A DNA stretch of 64,000 nucleotides from Ruminococcus sp. GTDB lineage: Bacteria > Bacillota > Clostridia > Oscillospirales > Ruminococcaceae. Below, piece by piece: positions 17,335-26,740 of the stretch. The stretch lies in assembly GCA_029060305.1 (NCBI GenBank), contig JAIDUG010000024.1, forward strand, positions 42,193 through 106,192, read 5' to 3'. The position numbers and the translations under genes were made by a program. Every line of letters starts with the position of its first letter. The stretch's first letter is position 1. Below the pieces are notes generated by a model. The model ran no database searches and was not told where the DNA came from. It was given only the letters and a program-made list of their open reading frames with translations.

Positions 17335-18489
17335 ATGAAATCGGCTTTTAAAAATCTTTCGGACAATAAACATAGTGTTGATATAGGTCTGCTTTTAGCC
17401 ATTATGATATGTTCGGTAATCAGTACATTGTTGATTTATTCAATAAGCAAAAGCGGAATAAGTGCAGACGAGGGAGTAGGAGATAGTTACTGGAAAACAC
17501 AGCTTTTTTCAATGGTACTTGGAATAGGTGTTGCAATCCTGCTTTCATTCGTTGACTACCGCAAAATTGTTAAACTATGGTTTATATATGCCCCTGTCGC
17601 CCTTTTACTTGTGGGACTGACGTTTACTTCTCTTGGTTATCAGCGAGAGGGTGCAGACGATAAAGCGTGGTTGAAAATCGGTTCATTTCAGTTTCAGCCG
17701 TCTGAAATCCTTAAAATCGTTTTTATACTGACTTTTGCGTATCACCTTTCACGTGATGAAGAAGATATGAATAAGCCTTTGCATATGTTGTTATTGTGTC
17801 TTCATGCCGGTATACCGCTTGCAATCGTCGGAAAACAAGGCGACTACGGAACAGCTATAGTATTTGCGATAATGTTTGTTTTCATGATATGTTCCGCAAA
17901 AATTTCATGGAAGTATGTTGTTATAGCACCTTTTATAGCAGGAGCAGGAATTGCTGCGATGTGGTTTTTTGCACTCAGCGAATTTCATAAAAAAAGAATA
18001 CTGATACTTTTTCACCCTGGTACAGACCCCGATTATATTGAATATCAGCAGGATTTGGGACTGTCTGCACTTCAGTCCGGAGGTGTTTTCGGAAAAGGTC
18101 TTTTTGCCGACCCTGACGAGTATATATATGTTCCTGAAATACACAATGACTTTATTTTTACATTTGCGGGACAGGTATTCGGATTTGTCGGAGCGGTCGG
18201 TATCCTTATAATACTTGCATATATATGCCTCAAGATATTCGCAAACAGCCGTATTTCACGTGACCGTCTGGGACGTTTCATATGTATGGGAGCTTTCGGA
18301 ATGATTTTTGCACATTGTGTAATGAATATCGGAATGGTTCTCAAGACTGCCCCTGTAATTGGTGTTCCTTTGCCGTTTATGAGTGCCGGAGGTACTGCAA
18401 TGGTAAGTATGTATGCAGTTATCGGAATAGTCCTGAGTACGTACAGTCACAGAGCGGTGACATATAATGTTTTTTACGACGAAGACTGA
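17335..18489 (+). CDS. rodA: SEDS family peptidoglycan polymerase, RodA type
   Basis: The 384-residue polytopic protein has about ten membrane segments. Family motifs include KAWLKIGSFQFQPSEILKI (about 105-125), KQGDYGTAIVF (about 170) and the loop PEIHNDFIFTFAGQVFGF (about 265), whose Asp corresponds to the catalytic residue of RodA. RodA polymerises lipid II glycan strands together with a class B PBP during elongation. In this copy the usual Thr before the Asp is Asn, and the Glu in the following AEE-type motif is Gln, so it may be a divergent or spore-specific paralogue. AAAGGAG before 17335 fixes the start. It lies 26 bp after comM. Confidence 0.9.
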   Translation: MKSAFKNLSDNKHSVDIGLLLAIMICSVISTLLIYSISKSGISADEGVGDSYWKTQLFSMVLGIGVAILLSFVDYRKIVKLWFIYAPVALLLVGLTFTSLGYQREGADDKAWLKIGSFQFQPSEILKIVFILTFAYHLSRDEEDMNKPLHMLLLCLHAGIPLAIVGKQGDYGTAIVFAIMFVFMICSAKISWKYVVIAPFIAGAGIAAMWFFALSEFHKKRILILFHPGTDPDYIEYQQDLGLSALQSGGVFGKGLFADPDEYIYVPEIHNDFIFTFAGQVFGFVGAVGILIILAYICLKIFANSRISRDRLGRFICMGAFGMIFAHCVMNIGMVLKTAPVIGVPLPFMSAGGTAMVSMYAVIGIVLSTYSHRAVTYNVFYDED

Positions 18490-18498
18490 CATATTTTC

Positions 18499-18540
18499 AA
18501 CAAAAAACTCTCCGTTTTTTCAAGCGGAGAGCCTTTGTTG
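18499..18540. terminator. Bidirectional terminator between rodA and the GH26 gene
   Basis: CTCTCCG and CGGAGAG form the core stem around a 10-nt loop. Outer CAACAAA and TTTGTTG arms extend it. It serves two converging genes. Confidence 0.85.
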
Positions 18541-18542
18541 TT

Positions 18543-20510
18543 TTATGAGAGATTTCCGATTTTTTCGGAAGTAGTCGGTAAGTCTGTAATTTTCAATAAT
18601 TTTGCTTCAACCAGCTGAATAGCAAGAGCGTCCGAATTTGTTATACCGTCGCCGTCAACAACGTCAGCGTTTTCTTCACCCTGTTTAGTGAGTTTGTACT
18701 CGCTTGGATTTGATATAGACTGCATAATCAGTACAGCATCAGAAATATTTACATTACCGTCTTCATTGGCGTCACCGAGTGTAACCGGAGTTGATATTCC
18801 GCCTTTTGTGGTTGTTGTAGAGACATCAGTAGTTTTTCCCGAAGTAGTCGTCGTGGTAGTTGCAGGTTTTAGGTCTGTAGTTGTTGTAGTTTTCGGTTTT
18901 TCTTCTTCGTCCCCTGTAAATGAATAGAGGTTTTCCGGAAGTTCGTCAAGTGTTATACAATATTCGCTCTGATACATCTTTGTGAGTTCTTCATGGTCCT
19001 GATATGCTTCACCGAGGAATGCTGTACCACCGTCTTCACCGCCGTCATACCACGGACAGAAATACAGCCAGTTAGCATCTTCGATAAGCATATTTTCCAT
19101 TGCAGGAACAGTATCATTTTCAGCCATAGCAACCATTTTTTTACCGTTTGTGAGTTTAAAGAGATAGTCAAACTTACTTGAAATAGCAATCAGGTTAGGA
19201 CCACTGTTTTTGCCGTCACCTCTGTTGTACTCAACGTTGTATTTGTCATAAGCTACAATATCGACGTATTCGTCACCAGGATACCATGTATGAGAGTTGC
19301 TGTAGTCGTAGCTGTTGAATTCCCATATAATGTTGTGGAGATTATATTTTTCGGTAAGTGTTGTGTAAAGGAGTTTCCAGAGTTCCTTGTAAACTTCTGC
19401 ACCTCTGTCACCCCACCAGAACCATGAAGTACCGTCGCCGTAATTACCTTCGTTACCCTGAGCTTCGTGGAGAGGACGGAGAATAATAGGCACGTTTTCG
19501 TCCTGAAGTTTCTGTAACTGTTCAGCAAGCATTTTCATAGCTTCTTCAAAGTACTCACGTTCCTTAGTACCCTCTTTTATTACGTTTGCCGTATTGAAAG
19601 TACTTCCTGAAGCCTGATAGTTCTGATAAGTACATTTTTTCCAGTCCACTTCGTCACCGAGTTCATAATTATCAAAGTCAATCGGGACATTTATATGCCA
19701 TGAGGCTGTAAGAATACCGTTTCTTTCCTTTACCCATTCTATACCACGTTCAGTAGAACCGTCGTCCCAGCCGTACAGCGGATTGTAATTCATAAAGTCC
19801 ATACCACGTATAGCCGGAACTTTTCCCGTGAGCTTTTCAAGAAATTCGTTTTCCCATTCGTAGTTATTTTTGTGACCACCGCCGTAAATTTCCTGCTGAC
19901 CGGCAATAGTATGCTTACCGTAAACGCTCTTGAGATATTTCATAAGAGACTTTGTTTCAGGTGTAGCGTCAGGGTCGCAGGTTTCGGAAGTAGCAACGGA
20001 GTAGTCTTTTTTCTCTGCAACTGATACTGTAACCGTATCAATAGCCATATAACCGTACTTGTTGAGGAACTCGATAGTATTTTCTCCCTTTTGGAGACGT
20101 ACAATTCCGAAATCGAAATCTGTCCACTTATCATAATAAGGAACGTGTTTAGTGTATTCAGAGCCGTTTACTGCAATAGTCTGTTGTCTCTGGTCTTTGT
20201 CAAGAATCTGTGCTACTTTTGCGGAAATCTGATACATACCGTCTTCCGGCACAGTAACGTTGAAACTTAAATTACCGCCTGTAAGATAGGTGAAACCCTC
20301 ACCGCTGTAATCGGGTATCTGATTTTCATAAATTGAAGTCCAGAGTTCAGCACCCTCAAGGTCTTCACCCTCGATAGTGTAGGGGAATGTCGTCATTTTC
20401 GAGGCTGTAGTGTCTTTTTCAGCATATACCGGAAGTACTGCTGATATTGAAACAGCTGACATTACAGTGGCAGAAATAAGCGAAAAAGCCTTTTTTAACT
20501 TGCTGTTCAT
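18543..20510 (-). CDS. Cellulosomal GH26 beta-mannanase with CBM35-like domain and dockerin
   Basis: Secreted glycoside hydrolase of 655 residues. In order: signal peptide (1-30, cut after VYA), a CBM35-like carbohydrate-binding domain (about 42-165, FPYTIEGEDLEGAELW to YMAIDTVTV), a GH26 catalytic domain (about 185-520) with acid/base Glu349 in RPLHEAQG and nucleophile Glu464 in VAMAENDT, the WHINVP strand at 271, a Thr-rich linker (about 540-575), and a C-terminal dockerin (about 578-645, GDANEDGNVNISDAVLIMQS then VVDGDGITNSDALAIQ). The activity is expected to be endo-1,4-beta-mannan cleavage while bound to a cohesin scaffold. AAAGGAG precedes the ATG. Confidence 0.94.
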   Translation of the reverse strand: MNSKLKKAFSLISATVMSAVSISAVLPVYAEKDTTASKMTTFPYTIEGEDLEGAELWTSIYENQIPDYSGEGFTYLTGGNLSFNVTVPEDGMYQISAKVAQILDKDQRQQTIAVNGSEYTKHVPYYDKWTDFDFGIVRLQKGENTIEFLNKYGYMAIDTVTVSVAEKKDYSVATSETCDPDATPETKSLMKYLKSVYGKHTIAGQQEIYGGGHKNNYEWENEFLEKLTGKVPAIRGMDFMNYNPLYGWDDGSTERGIEWVKERNGILTASWHINVPIDFDNYELGDEVDWKKCTYQNYQASGSTFNTANVIKEGTKEREYFEEAMKMLAEQLQKLQDENVPIILRPLHEAQGNEGNYGDGTSWFWWGDRGAEVYKELWKLLYTTLTEKYNLHNIIWEFNSYDYSNSHTWYPGDEYVDIVAYDKYNVEYNRGDGKNSGPNLIAISSKFDYLFKLTNGKKMVAMAENDTVPAMENMLIEDANWLYFCPWYDGGEDGGTAFLGEAYQDHEELTKMYQSEYCITLDELPENLYSFTGDEEEKPKTTTTTDLKPATTTTTTSGKTTDVSTTTTKGGISTPVTLGDANEDGNVNISDAVLIMQSISNPSEYKLTKQGEENADVVDGDGITNSDALAIQLVEAKLLKITDLPTTSEKIGNLS

Positions 20511-20568
20511 AATTCATGCTCCTTTATAAAAAAATATTAAAATTATGTCTGTAATATGTGATAAATAT

Positions 20569-20597
20569 ATTATAATACTTTTTTTGACTGTTGTCAA
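20569..20597 (-). promoter_or_regulatory. Promoter of the GH26 gene
   Basis: The minus strand carries perfect TTGACA and TATAAT with a 17-bp spacer. The leader is about 50 nt. Confidence 0.87.
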
Positions 20598-20607
20598 TAT
20601 CTGTGAT

Positions 20608-20638
20608 AAAAAAAGGGTTCTGATAAATTCAGAACCCA
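20608..20638 (-). terminator. Terminator of the PBP gene
   Basis: On the minus strand GGGTTCTGA and TCAGAACCC form a 9-bp stem with a 5-nt loop, followed by seven T. Confidence 0.92.
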
Positions 20639-20646
20639 TAATTATA

Positions 20647-22314
20647 TTACTGATATGCGAGGATATTTATAATACCCTGATAGAGATAAGCCGACTCACT
20701 GGAAAAATTGAATCCATAGTCATTAGGATTCTGCATCTGCATTACTACTATATAAGAACCGTTCTGATGATAATTGCTGTAGTCGTCGTATACAGGATAG
20801 TATTCTGTATTGTCGTTGATATTTTTCATACAACCTGTTATGTAGAGTATGTCAGAACCGCCTGTTTCAGCAGTACCGGTCTTTGCATAGAAAGTATAGT
20901 TAGGACCTGCATATACTCCCAAATCTGAGCCGACTCCGTACATACCGTCAAGAATATTCTGTTGGCAGTTTTCAGGAATGGACGTTATTACGTCATAAGG
21001 TTTGGAAGTCTTTGAGATTACAGACTGAGCTCCGCTTGAATCAATTACACTTTGTAACATAAAAGGTCTCACCATTTCGCCGAAAATAGCTTCACGACAG
21101 AGTGTGGCAAGAAACATGGGACTTGTACGCACATAAGCCTGTCCGAAAGCACTTCTTCTGAGGTCGTCCATACAGGAAATATACATACTGCTTTCAATCG
21201 TACCGAAATCACATTCAATATCGAGACCGTCACCGAAATGGAACATTTCCCTCAGGTCATTACGGACTGTTTCCTCACCGAGCTGGTCAAAAACTTTCGC
21301 AAAGAATATGTTACTTGAATTGACGAAAGCCGAGTACAGACTTCTTTCCATAGGATAATAAGGGTTTTTATCGTGGTCCCAGTCAACTATGATTCCCTCG
21401 TCGGAATACCACGTGCCGTCGTCATAAAGGGAATATATTTCGTGTTTGTCGGCAATGATTTCCGTCATAATCTTGAAACATGAACCAGGTGGCTGTTTCT
21501 GCATTGACTTGTTTTCCAAAGCATCATAACCGATAGTATTTATGTAATCAGGATTGTTATAATATTCCACAGGGTCGAATGATGGATAAGAAACGTCAGC
21601 CATTACAGAGCCGTCTGTTCTGAGTACGACAACAGAACCTATTATATTCATATCCTGCATATACTGGTAGATTTCATTCTGAATATCTGCGTCAAGCGTA
21701 AGCTGTACAGATTTACCGAGTTTTTCAGACGAAATGACAGAATAAGGGTCTGAAGCACTCAGAATATCATTGAACGCATATTCAATACCGCCTGAGACTT
21801 CGCTGATTATGTTGCCGAAAGCTGTACCGTATTTTCTTGAATACTGTCTGTTTCCGTGAGCTTCACTTTTGACAAGTACAACGCCGTTAGTATCATATAT
21901 ATTTCCTCTTTCAGCTTGTGCAACGTCTATAACCGGAATTGTAGTTGTAGTGGTTGTCGTTTCAGTTTCAGTAGTAGTTGTTGTATCTGTTTCGGTTTCT
22001 GTTTCAAAGAATATTTCAGAAGATGTTGTAGTGGTTGTAGTTTCAATGATTGTAGTCGTTGTCGTTTCAGTTATTTCGGAAGCGGAAATTTCTGTATTTC
22101 TGCTCTGTTCTCTGCGATTTTCTGCTTTGACTATTCCGAAATCGGGAGTTTCCATAAACTCTCCTTCTTTGACGTTCAGAATGACCGGTTCAGCTTCCGG
22201 CTCAGATTCGGAAGGACTTTCGCTTATTGTTTTTTCTGAACCGCATGAGACTGTCAAGGCTGTCATCATTCCTGCAAGAAACAGCGAAATAAACTCTTTT
22301 TTTCCAAACTTCAT
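20647..22314 (-). CDS. Lipoprotein-type class B penicillin-binding protein (transpeptidase)
   Basis: The 555-residue protein has a lipoprotein-like signal ending in LTVSCGSE (Cys24) in place of the usual transmembrane anchor. A Glu/Thr-rich linker follows (about 27-125), then a short PBP dimerisation-type segment (AERGNIYDTNGVVL, about 134-147) and the transpeptidase domain: active-site Ser278 in PPGSCFK (SxxK), SSN at 333-335 and KTG in AKTGTAETG near 479. The motifs are intact, so DD-transpeptidase activity and beta-lactam binding are expected. It resembles the PbpA/FtsI family but lacks a long N-terminal domain. It is monocistronic with its own promoter and terminator. Confidence 0.88.
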   Translation of the reverse strand: MKFGKKEFISLFLAGMMTALTVSCGSEKTISESPSESEPEAEPVILNVKEGEFMETPDFGIVKAENRREQSRNTEISASEITETTTTTIIETTTTTTSSEIFFETETETDTTTTTETETTTTTTTIPVIDVAQAERGNIYDTNGVVLVKSEAHGNRQYSRKYGTAFGNIISEVSGGIEYAFNDILSASDPYSVISSEKLGKSVQLTLDADIQNEIYQYMQDMNIIGSVVVLRTDGSVMADVSYPSFDPVEYYNNPDYINTIGYDALENKSMQKQPPGSCFKIMTEIIADKHEIYSLYDDGTWYSDEGIIVDWDHDKNPYYPMERSLYSAFVNSSNIFFAKVFDQLGEETVRNDLREMFHFGDGLDIECDFGTIESSMYISCMDDLRRSAFGQAYVRTSPMFLATLCREAIFGEMVRPFMLQSVIDSSGAQSVISKTSKPYDVITSIPENCQQNILDGMYGVGSDLGVYAGPNYTFYAKTGTAETGGSDILYITGCMKNINDNTEYYPVYDDYSNYHQNGSYIVVMQMQNPNDYGFNFSSESAYLYQGIINILAYQ

Positions 22315-22359
22315 AAATGCATACCCCTTTTGTCTGTCCAGATAATATTTTACAAGTTT

Positions 22360-22388
22360 ATTATACTCTTTTTTCCTGCTTTAGTCAA
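22360..22388 (-). promoter_or_regulatory. Promoter of the PBP gene
   Basis: The minus strand shows TTGACT, a 17-bp spacer and TATAAT, about 45 bp before the PBP start. Confidence 0.83.
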
Positions 22389-22404
22389 TAATATTTTAAA
22401 AATT

Positions 22405-23895
22405 TCAGTGCAGAACGCATTTTTTACAAGGTTCAAGACCTGCTGACAATGCTTCTTCATAGGTTATCTCGTAATAAGTACCGTTTCCACAAGGATTTTC
22501 ATAGTGGTATTTTGTACCTGTCTTTGTTATGTAAACATAGGACGGTATTGTTGCGATTACAGCAGTCGTTGTTGTAGTAGTTGTAGTGGTAGTTGTTGTG
22601 GTCGTTGTAGTTGACGGAATGGTTATTGTTTTAGTAGTAGTCGAAACAGTATTTTTTCCGATATTTTCAATTCCTGACATATCACTCCATTTATAAGCGT
22701 TTATATCTGTTCCGTAATCTATGAAAATTTTTGAATCTTCTTTATATACCGTTTCAGTAGAGATTTTTTCTCCGTCAAATGAAATCATTTCAACTGTCTG
22801 TTGTGTATTCTCTCTGTAGTCTTTGTAGAGTTTTTCGTCCTTTTCAACAAGTCTGCTGTAATTTGCATCTATGTCTCCTGCAAATATCATTTCATTGCTT
22901 TTAATGCTGTAGACAGAGTACTGATTATCTGATTCACTTGTACCCATTTCCGTTATAAGTTCATAAATACCGTCGCTGTTTATGTCGTATACATAGTAGT
23001 TGCTGAACATTATTGTATCATTGTTCTTACTTTCAAGCATATTCACGCTTTCTGCATATGATGAGTAGTCAACTGCCGACGGTGCAGGAACAGTAGTAGT
23101 AGTTGTTGTAGGGGTTGTTGTTTCGGCAGTAGTCGTTGTAGTAACTGTGTTTTTGTCATCATTCCACGACGGATTGCCACCTGTTGAAAGTTGTGCATAA
23201 TAAATGAGTATCTGTGTAGCATCAACAGCGTCAATAAGTTTATCGTTATTTACGTCTGCTGAAAGTTTCTGCTTTTCATTGAAAGTGCTGTCACCACCTG
23301 TTGAACAGTGTGCGTATTCCACAAGTACGGAAGTTGCGTCAACAGCATCTATAAAACCGTCATTATTAATGTCACCTTTCGTAATAGTGTCGAGGTGCAG
23401 GACTATATTTTTCTGTGTTTTGCTTTCTGAAGATATGTCCCATTTGTTTCCTGTGTATTCGTCGTCAATAGTGAAATTGTATTCACATTTCATAAAACTG
23501 TTGGGATTGTCGTTTCCGTCAGGCACTGTGAAAGTATCTGTATAAGTTATAGTAGTATCATTATATTTACCGCCGGTTACTGCAACGCTTAGTGTGTAGT
23601 TTCTGTAATCGTCGTCAGTTGTATCTCTGCCCTCAATGTCGAATGACTGAGAGTTTTCACCTGTGATTTCTGCTGTATAGTAGAGTTCGTCTGTTACTTC
23701 CGGAGATGTGAAAGTTATCTTTATTTCTGCTGTTGTGTTTTCCGGAATATTTACTGTTATTGTACCGTTTACGTCGTTTTCGTTGAAATCCTCATATACT
23801 GCGGAATTTTCAGCCAAAGTATAAAGCGGTGAAACAACTGTTACCGCCGTCATAATCATTGCTGAAATAATCGCAGATACTTTTGTTTTTTTCAT
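22405..23895 (-). CDS. Secreted protein with internal dockerin, poly-Thr linkers and a Cys-rich C-terminal motif
   Basis: This 496-residue exported protein has a signal peptide (1-28, YTLAE), a beta-sandwich-like N-terminal region (about 30-150), a dockerin (about 155-225; GDINNDGFIDAVDATSVLVEY and DVNNDKLIDAVDATQILIYY) and a Thr linker. A middle domain opens with YDINSDGIYELI, like VCBS/EF-hand-type loops. A nearly pure Thr tract of about 17 residues follows, then a 42-residue C-terminal segment with YHYENPCGNGTYY and EPCKKC. That last motif resembles short zinc-like modules that follow secreted nucleases and lipoproteins. The start at 23895 has AAAGGA upstream. It is the last gene of the O-acylation gene string. 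Function unknown. Confidence 0.78.
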   Translation of the reverse strand: MKKTKVSAIISAMIMTAVTVVSPLYTLAENSAVYEDFNENDVNGTITVNIPENTTAEIKITFTSPEVTDELYYTAEITGENSQSFDIEGRDTTDDDYRNYTLSVAVTGGKYNDTTITYTDTFTVPDGNDNPNSFMKCEYNFTIDDEYTGNKWDISSESKTQKNIVLHLDTITKGDINNDGFIDAVDATSVLVEYAHCSTGGDSTFNEKQKLSADVNNDKLIDAVDATQILIYYAQLSTGGNPSWNDDKNTVTTTTTAETTTPTTTTTTVPAPSAVDYSSYAESVNMLESKNNDTIMFSNYYVYDINSDGIYELITEMGTSESDNQYSVYSIKSNEMIFAGDIDANYSRLVEKDEKLYKDYRENTQQTVEMISFDGEKISTETVYKEDSKIFIDYGTDINAYKWSDMSGIENIGKNTVSTTTKTITIPSTTTTTTTTTTTTTTTTAVIATIPSYVYITKTGTKYHYENPCGNGTYYEITYEEALSAGLEPCKKCVLH

Positions 23896-23911
23896 AAAAA
23901 ATAATCCTTTC

Positions 23912-25306
23912 CTATTGTGACGAAACTGCTGTTCCGTCATTATTTATGGATATTATGGTTATATTGTCGGAAGTAACGCCGGAGTTTTTCGGAATATACA
24001 ATGAAAAACCATTGTCACTTGATTCGCCGTCACGACCGAGTAGTTTATCTTCAAAGGCGTTGAAAGCCCTGTAAGTCATACCGTTTGTGGTAACGTAAAT
24101 TTTTGTATCATCACCAGTGAAGAAGTCGTCACTGAGTTCTCCGAAAATATGAATATAATTTCCGTTTTCCTGCTGATTCACTGAAACATCATTGCACACT
24201 CTGAGATTTTTTATATTAAGACTGTTCACAACGGGAGCAGGCATTAACGGAGCGTATTTCTGTAGATTTGATATATTGCGTTCAACTATTTCAATTATAA
24301 CAGTGTCTGCATTGTTGTCGCCGATATTGTCGAGACGGTAGGGGACTAATCTCGAAAATTCAGCATTGCCGAAACATTCTGCCATAAACGGAAGAATAGC
24401 TTCACCGTAAGAATCACGGAACATTAAAAGTTTACCGTTTTTTCCCTCGCAGAATGTCTTTATAGTCACGTCGTCAAAACTGTTGAAACGTCCTGAATAC
24501 TGATATTTGAAATTATAGTCTGTGTAGACCTGACTGTCATCAGGTTTTGCAGTAGGGTAAATCATTCCTGCCAAATCGCCCTTTCGGTCGTTGCGGACTG
24601 TCCAGTTTCCTAAGGGACATTTTTCCTTTTCAAGCATTTCCATAAGTCGTGCGTGACCTACATAAGCTCCTAAGTTATTCCAGTGGGTATCTTCCTTGTG
24701 ATAAAGCGGAATATTTGATTCAGTATTCAGAATAGTTTCTTTCATATTGCAGTACGGAAAATCTTCTCTGAGAATTGCGGACAGTCTTTCATAGTTGTCT
24801 GAATTTTCCGTCGGTACATAATTGACCGGCATATATTCAGGGTACACGGAATTTTTATTCGGTGCAATCGTGAATATAAATTTAACGTCTTTTTGTTTGC
24901 AGTAGTCGTTGATTATTTCGAGGTTATTTTTTATATTGTTTATTCCTCTGTTACTAAGTGTATCTATATTAAGAAAATCGTTTATAGTTTCGCCGTAATA
25001 TAACCAGCCGTTTTTACCTACAATTACATCTTTGTTTGCAGAAGTACCTAAGACCTTTGATTTGAAATAACCGTCAAGTGTTACAAGTTGCTGACGGAAT
25101 GCAAAATGTTCTGAAAAGTACGTTTCAAAGTCGTCAAAAAATTTAAAGTTTATTTTACCGTTTTCGTTTTTTATCTTCGGAACATCTGAAAGTGTACGCT
25201 TTTCTGTAGAAATGTTGCTTTTCATAAAAGGCATAAGTACAGACGGCACGAGACATATTCCGACGAATACAGCAGAATATATTCTGTATAGTATGTTTTT
25301 GTTCAT
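23912..25306 (-). CDS. AlgJ/AlgX-type SGNH-like acetyltransferase (DHHW family)
   Basis: The 464-residue protein has an N-terminal signal anchor (about 7-28) and an extracytoplasmic SGNH-like domain. The pair DTHWN (Asp206, His208) is the DxHW motif of alginate O-acetylation proteins AlgJ/AlgX, and Ser299 in FRDSYGEA is the likely nucleophile. Members transfer acetyl groups, passed out by an MBOAT partner, onto a surface polysaccharide. The partner gene lies 15 bp upstream, so the two form a classical export-and-transfer pair. GGAGGTGC precedes the start. The polymer acceptor is unknown. Confidence 0.88.
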   Translation of the reverse strand: MNKNILYRIYSAVFVGICLVPSVLMPFMKSNISTEKRTLSDVPKIKNENGKINFKFFDDFETYFSEHFAFRQQLVTLDGYFKSKVLGTSANKDVIVGKNGWLYYGETINDFLNIDTLSNRGINNIKNNLEIINDYCKQKDVKFIFTIAPNKNSVYPEYMPVNYVPTENSDNYERLSAILREDFPYCNMKETILNTESNIPLYHKEDTHWNNLGAYVGHARLMEMLEKEKCPLGNWTVRNDRKGDLAGMIYPTAKPDDSQVYTDYNFKYQYSGRFNSFDDVTIKTFCEGKNGKLLMFRDSYGEAILPFMAECFGNAEFSRLVPYRLDNIGDNNADTVIIEIVERNISNLQKYAPLMPAPVVNSLNIKNLRVCNDVSVNQQENGNYIHIFGELSDDFFTGDDTKIYVTTNGMTYRAFNAFEDKLLGRDGESSDNGFSLYIPKNSGVTSDNITIISINNDGTAVSSQ

Positions 25307-25321
25307 ATATAAGCACCTCCG

Positions 25322-26725
25322 TCAGAATCGGAAATAAATAAAAGGGTTATAAGATGCGGACGAAAGTGTCATTATACAGATAATCAGCATTAAAATTGAT
25401 ACCACATAGGAGCAGGTGTCACCGACAGAAATAATTTCAGGTGAAACTTTCCGTCTTAAAATCTGCCATACAGGTACGGAAAATACACACGCAAGTATGA
25501 ACATTACAACATACATCGGCGTAAGTTGCAACAGAAACAATGAAGTATTTTCGGGAGAATTTCCGGACATACTGAACATTCTGCCTATATATCTGCAAGC
25601 TGTTGAAAGATTTTCCGCTCTGAAAAATACAAATGCAAGAAGTGTTACAAAAAGCGTATATATATGCCTTAACGGTCTCAACCATTTTGCAGTGTTGAGA
25701 ATTTTATAGGATTCAAACATCATGAACAAGCCGTTTATAAGTCCCCACACTATGAAGTTGAGACTTGCACCGTGCCATAGTCCAGTGCAGAAAAATACAA
25801 ACAGCTTGTTTAAAGCGGTGCGTACTTTTCCCTTGCGGTTTCCGCCGAGAGGAATATATAAATATTCTTTAAACCACGTTGAGACTGAAATATGCCATCT
25901 TCTCCAGAATTCCTGCATACTTCCTGATATGTAGGGGTAATTGAAGTTCTCACGGAAGTCGAATCCGAACATTTTTCCGAGACCTATTGCCATATCGCTG
26001 TAACCACTGAAATCAAAGAAAATCTGCAACATATATGAAACAGCTCCCAGCCACGCAAGAGGAAGTGAAAGACTGTCCACGTCAAGACCGTATACATAGT
26101 CTGCTGTAACCGCCATAGTATTTGCGATTAATAATTTCTTTGAAAGTCCGGTTATGAAACGACGTATGCCCTGAGCCGTTTTTTCGGGAGTAACAGTTCG
26201 TTTGTCAATCTGTTCCGCAAAGTCGTAGTATTTTACTATAGGACCGGCAACGAGTTGAGGGAAAAATGTTATATAGAGTGCGAGTTTATAGGGATTTTTC
26301 TGAATATACTGCGGTTCTTTGTAAGCGTCGATTACATATGACATTGCCTGAAACGTATAGAATGATATTCCTACAGGTAAAGCTATATCTGGAATGTTCA
26401 TACTCAGAAACGGAAGTCTGTCAAGCATTTCCGCACCGAATCCGGCATACTTGAAAATCCCGAGCATAAGCAGATTAGCGGTTATACTTATTATAAGAAC
26501 AGTTTTTCGTGACTTGTTGTCGCTTTTCATTGAGAGACCGAAAATATAGTTCATAATTATTGAAATAATCATTAATACTATAGCTTTCGGTTCGCCGTAA
26601 GTGTAGAAAGCAAGGCTGAATAAAAGTAAAAGAATGTTTTTAGCGGTAACGGTCGGTATTATACAATAAAGCACATATACCGACGTTAAAAATATAAAAA
26701 GGAATACTGGACTGCTGAATATCAA
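25322..26725 (-). CDS. MBOAT family O-acyltransferase (DltB/AlgI type)
   Basis: The 467-residue polytopic membrane protein has about eleven hydrophobic segments. Family signatures are ALPVGISFYTFQAMSYVIDAY (about 115-135), FFPQLVAGPIVKY (about 155), EFWRRWHISVSTWFKEYLYIPLGG (about 270-295) and GLWHGASLNFI (about 315), which holds the catalytic His. It should pass an acetyl group from the cytosol to the extracytoplasmic partner encoded next. It starts at TTG (26725) 8 nt after AAAGGAGG. The stop codon of the preceding lipoprotein gene sits immediately in front of this ribosome-binding site. Confidence 0.93.
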   Translation of the reverse strand: MIFSSPVFLFIFLTSVYVLYCIIPTVTAKNILLLLFSLAFYTYGEPKAIVLMIISIIMNYIFGLSMKSDNKSRKTVLIISITANLLMLGIFKYAGFGAEMLDRLPFLSMNIPDIALPVGISFYTFQAMSYVIDAYKEPQYIQKNPYKLALYITFFPQLVAGPIVKYYDFAEQIDKRTVTPEKTAQGIRRFITGLSKKLLIANTMAVTADYVYGLDVDSLSLPLAWLGAVSYMLQIFFDFSGYSDMAIGLGKMFGFDFRENFNYPYISGSMQEFWRRWHISVSTWFKEYLYIPLGGNRKGKVRTALNKLFVFFCTGLWHGASLNFIVWGLINGLFMMFESYKILNTAKWLRPLRHIYTLFVTLLAFVFFRAENLSTACRYIGRMFSMSGNSPENTSLFLLQLTPMYVVMFILACVFSVPVWQILRRKVSPEIISVGDTCSYVVSILMLIICIMTLSSASYNPFIYFRF

Positions 26726-26740
26726 ATACAGTTCCTCCTT

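Noticed and set aside
22540..22620. CRISPR-like repeats (short regular units of GTT/GTA)
   Set aside because: They are codons of a poly-Thr linker inside an open reading frame. The same explains similar tracts at 840-890, 21940-22070, 23090-23140, 27240-27460 and 48150-48190.
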